A DNA stretch of 13,497 nucleotides from Acidobacteriota bacterium (GCA_021817755.1 JAKAGC010000035.1:1-13497); one strand, 5' to 3'. Positions 1 to 7,088 are shown, numbered from the stretch's first letter. The notes: generated by a model not told the origin, from the letters alone. Translations and numbers: made by a program.

Positions 1-864
1 GGTGGTCAATTGTGCTATACCGGTTATATTTTCGGTGGAAAAGTGATTTACAATCCATGGTCTATTATCAATTTTTTACGAAGTAGTGCAAAAGAATTTT
101 TGCCTTACTGGATAAACACCTCAGATAACCAGGTAGTCGAGACATTATTATCAGGCGGGGGAAAAGAACTCAAGGAAGATCTGGAACAACTCATTCGTGG
201 TGAATCTATTGAAAAAGCAATCGATGAAAATATAATATTGAAAGAAGTATCTCTCCGTGAAGATTTATTATGGAGTTTCCTGCTTATGGGGGGGTATCTG
301 AAATCGATAGAGAAAAGAAGAGACCCTGCTTCCGGAAAGTTTTATTGCACGCTGGCTATCCCCAATGAAGAAGTAAAATCGACATATACAGGTATAATCG
401 ACCGCTTTTTTACTACAAAAATCGAAACAAAAAAACTTGAAATAATGCTAAAAGCGTTGATCGATGGAGATATAGAATTATTTGAAAAGATGTTAAAAAA
501 GGTTATTCTTGCGGTATTTAGTTATCACGATTTTAGTGGGGAACCGGAAAAAGTCTATCATGCCCTTGTTCTTGGCCTTTTGATTTGGATTACCAATACT
601 CACGAAGTAAAATCCAATAGGGAATCGGGATATGGAAGATATGATATCATGATTATACCGAAAGATAGCGCAAAAATTGGATATGTAATCGAATTTAAAG
701 CAGTTGATAAAGATGAAAATGAATCCATTGAATCAGCAGTAAAAACTGCATTAAAGCAGATTGAAGAAAAAAAATATGACATTGAATTAATTAACCGAGA
801 GATAAAAGACATCCGGAAACTTGCGATTGTTTTTTCCGGCAAAGAAGTATTTGTAAGATACTGA
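1..864 (+). CDS. AAA-ATPase-like / PD-(D/E)XK nuclease family protein, 3' part only
   Basis: The reading frame is open from the first base, so the gene starts upstream of the window and about 287 codons of its C-terminal part are visible. The TTG at position 10 is internal and not a believable start. The first residues (YTGYIFGGKVIYNPWSIINFL) fit the end of the AAA-ATPase-like domain of the family that carries a C-terminal DUF1703 nuclease-like domain. Near the end, GRYDIMIIP followed by VIEFKAV supplies the Asp (codon near 643) and the ExK pair (codons near 691-697) of a PD-(D/E)XK fold. Proteins of this family are abundant in AT-rich and anaerobic bacteria, often in many copies, and their role is unknown. 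The gene ends with TGA and faces the next gene convergently across about 58 bp in which I see no clear terminator hairpin. Family assignment is fairly sure; function is not. Confidence 0.85.
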   Translation, partial: GGQLCYTGYIFGGKVIYNPWSIINFLRSSAKEFLPYWINTSDNQVVETLLSGGGKELKEDLEQLIRGESIEKAIDENIILKEVSLREDLLWSFLLMGGYLKSIEKRRDPASGKFYCTLAIPNEEVKSTYTGIIDRFFTTKIETKKLEIMLKALIDGDIELFEKMLKKVILAVFSYHDFSGEPEKVYHALVLGLLIWITNTHEVKSNRESGYGRYDIMIIPKDSAKIGYVIEFKAVDKDENESIESAVKTALKQIEEKKYDIELINREIKDIRKLAIVFSGKEVFVRY

Positions 865-922
865 ACAGTTTTAAATAAAGAAGGAATAAGATAAAGTAAA
901 AAAAAGAATTAAACGTAAATTT

Positions 923-2500
923 CTACATCCCGTAGATGGGAATAGAAATGCCTTTGTATTCTCTCTCTTGTTTAAATATCTTCTCTTCCCAGGTTAACTC
1001 CCTCGAACGATTGAAAACCAATAAATACCCTTCCTTTGTCCCGCATTTATCCATGTATCCCCACAATTGCTCTAACCCTTTCTCTATAATGCCATCATGT
1101 GAACCATACATTAATTTAAGCTCTATAACCGTTTCCTGTTTTCCACTGCTATAAGGCCATTGAATAAATACATCTGTCCTCTGCCTTCCCAAACCGTATT
1201 CCCGGTCTACTTTCCCCCCACCATTTATTACCCTTTGCAAAAAAGCTTGCAATAACAATTGCGGCCCGGCTTCTTTATAATGGAATCCTTCCTCCCAGTG
1301 CTCGAAGTTTTTTCTGAAAAAATCCTGGAACGCAGTCAATAATTTATCCATGTCTAAACGTCCCTCTTCGGTGACATACCAGGCGGATTCCTGGCGGATA
1401 GTCAATTGCGTACTATAAGTTAATTCCCTGGGTATAATTTCTTTATAAATTCGATTTGCAATCCGTATCTGTTTCTCTTTTTTTATCAATCCAAGATCGA
1501 TTACATATTCCACATCATCTGTAGGTATATTCTTTGCCTCTGATTCACATGCCAGGATCGGACTAATAACACTACGAACCCGTTCTTCTTTTAATTTGTC
1601 CGATAATTGGTCAAGATGCGTTTCCCTTCTTAAAATTAAGTTTTCTTTAGCTTGCTCGATCAATTCAACGGTTATCTCCGTTTCCCTATTGCGTCCTTCT
1701 TTTATTTCAAAACAAGTTTCATATGCAAGTGCATTTACCAACCAGGGTTGGCCTTCGGTTAAATCCCATACCAAAGGGAAAACATCTATATTAAATTTTT
1801 GACCGGTTTGACGGGTATGCATCAGGTAGAGTTTCTCTATTTCCAGAGGGGAAAAGTTTCCTAATCTTAATGATGTGGCTTTTACATTAAAAGCACTTCC
1901 TCCTGTGACGACTGTTTTTTCGGTTTCGGAATGAATACGGTAATCTCTGACATCTCGAACGCCACATAATATAATACTTTGAGGAAATAACCGGGGACGT
2001 TTTTCATATCCGCTTCGCAATTGCCTTAACAACGAAATGAGCGTATCTCCGATCAGGGCATCAACTTCATCGATAAAAAGTACAATGGGTTTCTCGCTCT
2101 GTTTACACCATGCGGATAATAAGTAACTTAACGCTGAAAACGCCCCCCGTTTAAATGCAGATTCCCAATTTTTTTCAAGGTAATCATCATTTAAACGTGA
2201 GTTAGCATCATCTGCAATCGTTCCCAAAATAGCGCGTATTCCTTCTTTTACATTGTTCCTGGCTGCTTGAGCACTTTCAATATTGGTATACAGAACTTTG
2301 TAATCACCACGGTTATTTAAATAATCCATTAATGCCAATAAGTAAGAGGTTTTTCCTGTTTGTCTCGGTGCGTGAAGAACAAAATATTTTTTTTGATCGA
2401 TTAAACGTAAAATCTCCTCTAATTTCATACGTTCCAGAGGTTCTATATAATAATGGTCATCGCGCCTGATCGGACCTGCTGTATTAAAAAAACGATTCAT
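923..2500 (-). CDS. AAA ATPase with C-terminal PD-(D/E)XK nuclease-like domain
   Basis: The protein has 525 residues and looks complete. The N-terminal half is a P-loop ATPase: Walker A APRQTGKT at residues 44-51, Walker B IVLFIDE at 139-145 and an arginine-rich stretch near 162-172. The middle (about 200-330) resembles the helical and winged-helix lid of AAA_14/AAA-like ATPases. The C-terminal part has TDV (D443) and IELK (E460, K462), followed by QLWGY, which is the PD-(D/E)XK pattern seen in many orphan ATPase-nuclease proteins. The start is supported by AGGAG about 7 bases before the ATG and a consensus TATAAT further upstream. Its domain order parallels that of the partial gene to its left, but the sequences are clearly different. 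Such proteins are often linked to mobile or defence loci; no specific substrate can be given. Confidence 0.85.
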   Translation of the reverse strand: MNRFFNTAGPIRRDDHYYIEPLERMKLEEILRLIDQKKYFVLHAPRQTGKTSYLLALMDYLNNRGDYKVLYTNIESAQAARNNVKEGIRAILGTIADDANSRLNDDYLEKNWESAFKRGAFSALSYLLSAWCKQSEKPIVLFIDEVDALIGDTLISLLRQLRSGYEKRPRLFPQSIILCGVRDVRDYRIHSETEKTVVTGGSAFNVKATSLRLGNFSPLEIEKLYLMHTRQTGQKFNIDVFPLVWDLTEGQPWLVNALAYETCFEIKEGRNRETEITVELIEQAKENLILRRETHLDQLSDKLKEERVRSVISPILACESEAKNIPTDDVEYVIDLGLIKKEKQIRIANRIYKEIIPRELTYSTQLTIRQESAWYVTEEGRLDMDKLLTAFQDFFRKNFEHWEEGFHYKEAGPQLLLQAFLQRVINGGGKVDREYGLGRQRTDVFIQWPYSSGKQETVIELKLMYGSHDGIIEKGLEQLWGYMDKCGTKEGYLLVFNRSRELTWEEKIFKQEREYKGISIPIYGM

Positions 2501-2522
2501 CGATCATCTCCTGTCAAACTTT

Positions 2523-2528
2523 ATTATA
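2523..2528 (-). promoter_or_regulatory. -10 box for the AAA ATPase/nuclease gene
   Basis: On the minus strand this is a perfect TATAAT, 22 bases before the ATG at 2500. The matching -35 is poor (TTCATT or TTTCAT at 16-17 bp spacing), so the promoter may be weak or activator dependent. The implied transcript starts near 2516, giving a leader of about 15 bases that holds the AGGAG site. Confidence 0.5.
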
Positions 2529-2601
2529 ATCCAAAATATACAAAAATGAAATAGGCTTTCACTGCCTAAATTCATCGTCTAATACTTGTAACTTTTTTGA
2601 A

Positions 2602-2775
2602 TTATGGTTTGACTTTCCAACCCTTTTGTTTGAAAATATCTTCTATTTTGCTCTTTTTGTATTGTTTTACATATTCCAACCAAGCTTCATGAATGGGATT
2701 ATAATAGGTCTGCGCACTCTCAAGATCAGGGAAATGGATTAAATACACCTCACCACCTTCAATCAAAAGCCACGT
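2602..2775 (-). pseudogene. Orphan duplicate of the helicase gene's 3' end
   Basis: From 2608 to 2754 this region matches 3627-3773, the last codons of the HrpB-like helicase gene, with 4 mismatches in 147 bp by my count. Weaker similarity continues to about 2770. All four differences are synonymous, so the encoded peptide (GEVYLIHFPDLESAQTYY and onward) is unchanged. The copy ends at the last sense codon of the helicase and then runs through one extra codon (Pro) to TAA. Upstream it diverges abruptly into unrelated sequence. An open frame continues to a TTG at 2826 (74 codons), but that TTG lies inside the -35 box of the divergent TA promoter and has no Shine-Dalgarno site. I therefore read it as a gene fragment. 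A small expressed HicB-like protein is the alternative. Confidence 0.7.
2608..2754. repeat. Direct repeat, left copy (helicase 3' end)
   Basis: This is the left copy of a 147 bp direct repeat, offset by 1019 bp from the right copy and about 97% identical by eye. The two copies bracket the whole TumA/TumE-like TA operon. Confidence 0.9.
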
Positions 2776-2783
2776 GGTTGTCT

Positions 2784-2810
2784 GTCCCCAAATTCCCCAC
2801 CTGGGAATTT
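2784..2810. repeat. REP-like hairpin with GGGGACAG flank
   Basis: AAATTCCC, five bases, then GGGAATTT forms a perfect 8 bp stem (arms about 2790-2797 and 2803-2810). Next to it on the left is TGTCCCC, which reads GGGGACA on the other strand. AT-rich palindromes beside GGGGACAG or GGGGTCAG strings are, from memory, frequent dispersed repeats in genomes with IS200-like (RAYT) transposases. No transposase is present here. It may be a dispersed repeat or a remnant end of an element. Confidence 0.4.
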
Positions 2811-2819
2811 GTTTTCTTA

Positions 2820-2848
2820 TTGACAACCTTTCATGATAGTTGTATTAT
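2820..2848 (+). promoter_or_regulatory. Strong sigma70-type promoter of the TumA/TumE-like operon
   Basis: TTGACA (2820-2825), a 17 bp spacer and TATTAT (2843-2848) differ from the sigma70 consensus at one base. The predicted transcription start is near 2855, which gives a leader of about 15 bases containing AGGAGG. TA operons usually repress their own promoter; I see no clear operator palindrome directly over this one. Confidence 0.8.
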
Positions 2849-2869
2849 ATGCTGCGTTAGGAGGCAAAA

Positions 2870-3166
2870 ATGACAGAAATCATCCTTAAAACAAATAACC
2901 CGGATCATGCTTCGCTGGTTGTAAAAGAAGCCCTCGAACTTGAAAAGATGCGCGTCAGACACAGCCTTGAACTTACGAAGAATCGCTTGAAAAGATTTGA
3001 AAAAAAATACAATGTCTCCTCGAACACATTTATAAACCAGTGGAGTGCGGAAGATTTGAAGGGCGGAGATATGGAGTATGTGGAATGGGCAGGAGAATAC
3101 CGTTTCGCTTTAAATCTATCCGAAAGATTCGATACCTTAAAAAGCATTAAACATGTCACTCCATAA
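2870..3166 (+). CDS. TumA-like antitoxin
   Basis: This 98-residue protein is small, charged and mostly helical. A basic, Leu-rich helix (about residues 20-47) is followed by a short Gly/Asp/Glu segment (GGDMEYVEWAGEY, about 65-77) and a final helix. That pattern is typical of the first gene of TumE-type pairs. It has the best Shine-Dalgarno site of the window (AGGAGG, 5 bases before ATG) directly after a strong promoter, so the antitoxin would be made first and in excess, as expected in type II TA systems. It overlaps the toxin gene by 14 bp, implying translational coupling. The assignment rests mainly on the partner gene and the overall pattern, so the family name is likely rather than certain. 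It would neutralise the toxin by direct binding. Confidence 0.7.
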   Translation: MTEIILKTNNPDHASLVVKEALELEKMRVRHSLELTKNRLKRFEKKYNVSSNTFINQWSAEDLKGGDMEYVEWAGEYRFALNLSERFDTLKSIKHVTP

Positions 3167-3530
3167 TCATATTAACTCCTTCCGCCAGAATCTGGAAAAA
3201 CTTCAGGATTATGGTTATTCCGAATCATTGGAGATTAATGAAGAAATAAGGGCAAATAAACAGGTAGTTTTGACAGCATTTGCGATTTTGATCGATGGCT
3301 CGAAATTTCAAATCAGAGAATATATCGATGCCAGGTACAAAATAGAAATAGTGAGTTATGCATACCATTTCCAGGATATTCGAGGACAATGTATTTTCCG
3401 ATATGATAACGCCGTACATCGCCCTCCCTTAGAGTTCAAAGAACACAAGCATAAAGCGGATGGAAATATTATCAAAGCTTCCATACCCATGATTTCGGAC
3501 CTTGTAGATGAGATAATCCTCCATCTGTGA
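3153..3530 (+). CDS. TumE-family (DUF6516) toxin
   Basis: This 125-residue protein has the hallmarks of the TumE/DUF6516 family: a central sheet with GSKFQIREYIDA and KIEIVSYAYHFQD, then FRYDNAVH (RYDN at 83-86) and EHKHK (H98, H100). The conserved RYDN...HKH signature suggests a nuclease-like active site, but the enzymatic activity of the family is not firmly known to me. It has no good Shine-Dalgarno site of its own and starts inside the antitoxin gene, so its translation probably depends on that gene. Length is normal and all motifs are present, so it is probably functional. The operon lies between direct repeats of the helicase 3' end. Confidence 0.8.
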   Translation: MSLHNHINSFRQNLEKLQDYGYSESLEINEEIRANKQVVLTAFAILIDGSKFQIREYIDARYKIEIVSYAYHFQDIRGQCIFRYDNAVHRPPLEFKEHKHKADGNIIKASIPMISDLVDEIILHL

Positions 3531-3546
3531 AATCCGTATAATCAAA

Positions 3547-3599
3547 GGCCAAAAAAGTTTTATAAATTCGTGTTCATTCGAATAATTCGTGGGCCAAAA
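3547..3599. repeat. Short interspersed-type repeat (ATTCG units, GGCCAAAA ends)
   Basis: Three ATTCG units (ATTCGTG at 3566, ATTCGAA at 3576, ATTCGTG at 3585) lie between two copies of GGCCAAAA (3547 and 3592). Similar ATTCGTG strings are, from memory, common in intergenic DNA of several phyla. It occupies the gap between the toxin gene and the helicase stop codon. Function unknown. Confidence 0.35.
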
Positions 3600-3623
3600 G
3601 ATGCGCCAGCGCTAACACTAACA

Positions 3624-6350
3624 CTATTTGACTTTCCAACCCTTTTGTTTGAAAATATCTTCTATTTTGCTCTTTTTGTATTGTTTTACATATTCCAACC
3701 AGGCTTCATGAATGGGATTATAATAGGTCTGCGCACTCTCAAGGTCAGGGAAATGAATTAGATACACCTCACCTTCCTCAATTAAAGGTGCAATATAATA
3801 TTCAAAAGGTGAATTATCTTTTCCTTTGCCTGCTTCGAATACCTGCGGAAAAGGAATAGTTAGTAGATCATCCATATTACCGGGTTTTTTAAGTTCTTTG
3901 TATTTTTTCTCGAAAAGATCATTCCGTCTCCATCGGTTGAATTGAATGACCATTTCATCCCATGTATCGCATTTTAAATCGATAAAAATCACACCGAGCC
4001 ATTCACCGGTAGGAAGTAGCAATTCATCTTCGTTAATCTTCTCGAAAAGAGGGTAATCCAGTGTAATATAAGGTTTCCGTTCGATATAAGTTACTTCGAG
4101 AGCCTGGCCGATGGATGCGATAAAAAACAGCGAAGGCCATGCGGCTTTTTTTAAGTCCCGAATACACCAGGGAGGAAGAATGCGTTTGAGGCTAATCCTG
4201 GTAAATCCTTTATTAATATTGAAAAAAAGGTTTAAATCCTCTATGTTGATATTGTCTCGGATTTCCTTTTCAAGGAATTGAGTACGATAAAATTGGAAAG
4301 GCTTTAATTTGCCCTCTATCACGTTTTTTGCATCGTTATAGAGTTCCTCTTGTTGTTGAAGACAATGGGTCAATTCAAACCGTTCCGAATTGGCTTCAAA
4401 CCATTCGAGGATGGCAGGAATCGCTTTTTCTTTTTCCTCTGGAATATCCCAATTGGGTGGAGAAGTCATTGATTTGATAACGCGTCCACCGAAAAAGAAC
4501 TCACGGAATACGAGGATTTTATTATTCTGTATGAAAAATTTCTCCTGTTTAGAGAAACTAAACGGCTGAAGTTTTTCGAGAAGTTGAAGCGAGAGTTCCG
4601 AGGCAAATGTAACGAGTGGAATAAAAACTTGTTCCATTTCGAATGTGAGACGGTTTTCGCGGGTAATAACCAGATCGAAAGGCAATCCCACCAGCATTTC
4701 GGGTTTTGTCTGGTAGAGTACGGAATTACGTTCCAATTGCCGGAATTCATTTTCCCGTTGGTAGTCATCTCCGCCGCGGATGTGGAATTCATCGGCAAAA
4801 GATGAAAGGATAGCTCGATAAAGTGCATCGAGGTCTGTGAGTGAGATGTTTTTTTTCACCTGTGGTAATTGGATTCTTTTTTTCAATTCGCGGTAGACTT
4901 CCTGGGCAAGGAAGAATTTTTTTCCACTGATAATGTTCCTGTATATACGAGCAGAATTCCAGATAATCAATTGGTTTAGCAGGTCCGAGTTGTGTGCAAG
5001 AGACGCCACTTTTTCCCCTGAATACTCTTTACTGACAATACCTCTGGTTTCAAGAATAGCAATGCATTTTAAAGCACTATCAACCGTAACTGGATTGACT
5101 TTCTGAGCTTCAAGGAGCATACGGGCGCTTCGAAGAGAAACAGGTAATTCTGCCATTTTGTGGCCATCTTCAGTGATGGTGTTATCTTCATTGATTGCAC
5201 CCAGGAGTTTAAGCTGGCGTATGGCTTTAAATATCAGTGCTTTGGCCGGCAGGTGAAAGAAAGGGAATTCGAGAGGGGAGATACCCATTTTAATGAGACG
5301 TAGGGTTACGGATTCGAGGTTGAGCCGTTGAATTTCAGGCTCAGGGAAAGCTATACGGTCTTTGATACCGGCATCGGCGCATAAAAAATATTGCCCTGCT
5401 TTGACACGACCTGCGCGGCCTGCTCGCTGCATGCATTCGGAACCGGAAATATCCACAGGGTACAATCCTTCAATGCCTCGAACAAGACGGAGTTCTTTTT
5501 TAATACCACAATCCACTACTGCATCGATATCATCTATGGTTAAACTGGTTTGTGCGATATCTGTGGCAACAATTACTTTGGGTAAATTGTAATGCTCGAA
5601 CACAAGGGCTTGCTCTTTGAGTGATAATTCGGAATGAAGTGGCAGGATTTTGGCTTTTAATTTTTCCGCTTTCAACATGCGCTCAAGGTCATCGATAAAG
5701 GTTTCGATTTCCTGTTTTCCGGGTTGGAAAACAAGAACGTTTCGTTCCAGCTCCACCATCTGAGCCGTATCGGGTAAGAGGAAATGGGGGTTGTTGTGGT
5801 GCATGGTAACTGGGAAGCCACGACCGGGAACCGATATAACAGGAGCATCATCAAGGAAAGAAGAGAGACGGTCGGCTTGAAGAGTAGCAGACATAATGAC
5901 AATGCGTTTGCCAGTCTTTTTTAAGTAACCGTTTTCCAGTTGTTGCTTGACCATGCCAACAAGAACTTCCTGGTTGAGGTTCCATTCATGGATTTCATCG
6001 AGGATAAGGACATCGTAATCTCTTCTGCGTTTGATTTCACGGACCATTTGAACGCCGTCCGTAACATAAAGAAGAGTAGTGGCCTTAGATTGTCTGCTGT
6101 CAAAACCGGTTTGGTATCCGATTTCCTGACCGAGTGATTTGCGTGTGAGGTGGGCGAGGTAGTGGGAGAGCGAGCGGGCTGCGATTCTACGAGGTTGAGT
6201 AACATGAACGATTTTCTTTTTTTGCCACATCCAGAGTGGAACACGTGTAGATTTACCGGCACCGGTTTCAGCAGTTAGTATTGTAATGGGGTTTTTGGCA
6301 ATAGTATATTCGATTTCCTTTTGGAAAGCATCAATAGGTAATTCGTTCAT
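3624..6350 (-). CDS. HrpB-like DEAH-box ATP-dependent helicase with C-terminal extension
   Basis: A 908-residue helicase of the HrpA/HrpB (DEAH/RHA) type, which unwinds RNA or RNA-DNA duplexes using ATP. Motifs in order: Walker A GAGKST (30-35), Ia TQPRRIAAR (51-59), DEIH (118-121), SAT (154-156), V ATDIAQTSLTI (262-272) and VI QRAGRAGR (308-315). A winged-helix/HA2 region follows (about 360-480), then a long HrpB-type C-terminal part. E. coli HrpB has about 810 residues. The extra length here is mainly in the C-terminal region, and the last ~60 residues (IEEGEVYLIHFPDLESAQTYY...EA) resemble a HicB-type antitoxin fold. I place the start at the ATG at 6350 because AGGGA precedes it and a good promoter lies just upstream. 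The frame continues to a GTG at 6416, but that lies before the promoter. The last ~150 bp are duplicated at 2608-2754. Confidence 0.9.
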   Translation of the reverse strand: MNELPIDAFQKEIEYTIAKNPITILTAETGAGKSTRVPLWMWQKKKIVHVTQPRRIAARSLSHYLAHLTRKSLGQEIGYQTGFDSRQSKATTLLYVTDGVQMVREIKRRRDYDVLILDEIHEWNLNQEVLVGMVKQQLENGYLKKTGKRIVIMSATLQADRLSSFLDDAPVISVPGRGFPVTMHHNNPHFLLPDTAQMVELERNVLVFQPGKQEIETFIDDLERMLKAEKLKAKILPLHSELSLKEQALVFEHYNLPKVIVATDIAQTSLTIDDIDAVVDCGIKKELRLVRGIEGLYPVDISGSECMQRAGRAGRVKAGQYFLCADAGIKDRIAFPEPEIQRLNLESVTLRLIKMGISPLEFPFFHLPAKALIFKAIRQLKLLGAINEDNTITEDGHKMAELPVSLRSARMLLEAQKVNPVTVDSALKCIAILETRGIVSKEYSGEKVASLAHNSDLLNQLIIWNSARIYRNIISGKKFFLAQEVYRELKKRIQLPQVKKNISLTDLDALYRAILSSFADEFHIRGGDDYQRENEFRQLERNSVLYQTKPEMLVGLPFDLVITRENRLTFEMEQVFIPLVTFASELSLQLLEKLQPFSFSKQEKFFIQNNKILVFREFFFGGRVIKSMTSPPNWDIPEEKEKAIPAILEWFEANSERFELTHCLQQQEELYNDAKNVIEGKLKPFQFYRTQFLEKEIRDNINIEDLNLFFNINKGFTRISLKRILPPWCIRDLKKAAWPSLFFIASIGQALEVTYIERKPYITLDYPLFEKINEDELLLPTGEWLGVIFIDLKCDTWDEMVIQFNRWRRNDLFEKKYKELKKPGNMDDLLTIPFPQVFEAGKGKDNSPFEYYIAPLIEEGEVYLIHFPDLESAQTYYNPIHEAWLEYVKQYKKSKIEDIFKQKGWKVK
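3627..3773. repeat. Direct repeat, right copy (helicase 3' end)
   Basis: This right copy of the 147 bp direct repeat encodes the last ~49 residues of the intact helicase. The left copy at 2608-2754 has the same orientation. Confidence 0.9.
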
Positions 6351-6373
6351 GGTCGTTCCCTGTGTCAGCTTGT

Positions 6374-6402
6374 ATAATACCAGAGAATCGGGTTTATGGC
6401 AA
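6374..6402 (-). promoter_or_regulatory. Sigma70-type promoter of the helicase gene
   Basis: On the minus strand, TTGCCA (6402-6397), a 17 bp spacer and TATTAT (6379-6374). The predicted transcription start near 6367 leaves a leader of about 17 bases before the ATG at 6350, which decides the start of the helicase gene. Confidence 0.75.
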
Positions 6403-6496
6403 GTTTTTTTAACCACAGAGTGTACAGATTATACTAAATTTTTGTTTTTTTACTATAAATTCATATAATATCTCTTTTTCTTTAAACTTACGCCCA

Positions 6497-6528
6497 CCAG
6501 GGACTTGTTTTAAAAAACCCGTCCCTGG
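6497..6528. repeat. Inverted repeat (CCAGGGAC/GTCCCTGG)
   Basis: Perfect 8 bp arms surround a 16-base AT-rich loop that could partly pair with itself (GTTTT/AAAAC). There is no T-run directly after the stem on either strand, so it is a poor intrinsic terminator. It may be a dispersed hairpin or MITE-like remnant between the helicase promoter and the relic antitoxin. Confidence 0.45.
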
Positions 6529-6571
6529 ACCCTGACAAAATTTTTGGTAAGATAGATTTAGTGTATCCTGT

Positions 6572-6681
6572 ACATTAAATGAGTTGAATGGTTTGATTGT
6601 ATAACTGGATCAAAAAAAAGACGAGTTTGACTGTGTGATCAGTGAAGGGAGTTCATTTCTAATGAATCAGATTGCATAATG
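6572..6681 (+). pseudogene. Decayed antitoxin relic, paralogue of the gene at 7854-8114
   Basis: Read in one frame this gives LNELNGLIV-stop-LDQKKDEFDCVISEGSSFLMNQIA-stop, matching IDELNGLIA...KKLDEFDRVISERSPFRMDPIEL at the end of the antitoxin-like gene at 7854. Across the last 65 bp I count 11 mismatches (about 83% identity). It has an internal TAA at 6602-6604, small indels and no recognisable N-terminal half. Like the intact copy, its stop overlaps an ATG (TAATGACC), where a toxin gene would begin; that frame closes after 11 codons. It is a dead remnant of an older TA module. Confidence 0.75.
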
Positions 6682-6773
6682 ACCAGGAATTCGTTACCAG
6701 GAAAATTCACTTAATATTATTGAGAGCCCATGTTTGACTTAACAGCAAAAGTATTTCTTTATTCGGTTAGTAA

Positions 6774-7088
6774 CTATTTTTTCCCATATGCCTGGTCATG
6801 GGGGCCAATATCGATAAATTTGATTGTATCATTCGTGCATTCTTTACAATCGTTACAAAGTACTATTTTGTCATCGCCTCTTTTTCTGCACCCTTCACAG
6901 TACAAAAATATGATAATAAAGTTTTTGCGTACCGGGCTGCTGTAATAGCCTCTTAAATTTCCTTTTAACGGTTCTCCCATTGAAATAGGATGTTGGATAA
7001 TCATATCGACTTTTTTTTTGATGTTCTTTTTTAAAGAGGCAAATTTATTTAAGGAGTTCAGGAATGCGTCACTGAACAGGATGTTCAT
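6774..7088 (-). CDS. RelE/ParE-superfamily toxin with Cys-rich insert
   Basis: With the start chosen here the protein has 104 residues. RelE-fold features are visible: an N-terminal helical part (NILFSDAFLNSLNKFASLKKNIKKKVDMIIQHP), then a sheet with EPLKGNLRGYYSSPVRKNFIIIFLY, and the end IKFIDIGPHDQAYGKK, whose His fits the catalytic or C-terminal position seen in YafQ/HigB-like toxins. Between the last strands lies CEGC...CNDCKEC, five cysteines in a zinc-knuckle-like arrangement. I chose the ATG at 7088 because GAGG lies 6 bases before it; ATGs at 7100 and 7103 are possible. The gene overlaps its antitoxin gene by 20 bp, so the two are translationally coupled. It probably acts as a ribosome-dependent mRNA endonuclease; ParE-like gyrase inhibition is the alternative. 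Confidence 0.8.
   Translation of the reverse strand: MNILFSDAFLNSLNKFASLKKNIKKKVDMIIQHPISMGEPLKGNLRGYYSSPVRKNFIIIFLYCEGCRKRGDDKIVLCNDCKECTNDTIKFIDIGPHDQAYGKK

Noticed and set aside
2776..2826. 74-codon minus-strand gene starting at TTG 2826
   Set aside because: The start overlaps the -35 box of the divergent TA promoter, has no Shine-Dalgarno site, and the first ~20 codons run through the hairpin repeat. I kept only the duplicated part, as a gene fragment.
4466..6262. Several 70-120 codon frames inside the helicase gene on both strands
   Set aside because: All lie within the strongly supported helicase coding sequence and have no family resemblance or start signals.
6351..6416. N-terminal extension of the helicase from a GTG at 6416
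   Set aside because: A good promoter (6374-6402, minus) lies inside the extension, and the ATG at 6350 has its own Shine-Dalgarno site. Family members also begin near that point.
6497..6528. Hairpin as a transcription terminator
   Set aside because: No T-run follows the stem on either strand, and no gene on either strand ends just before it.
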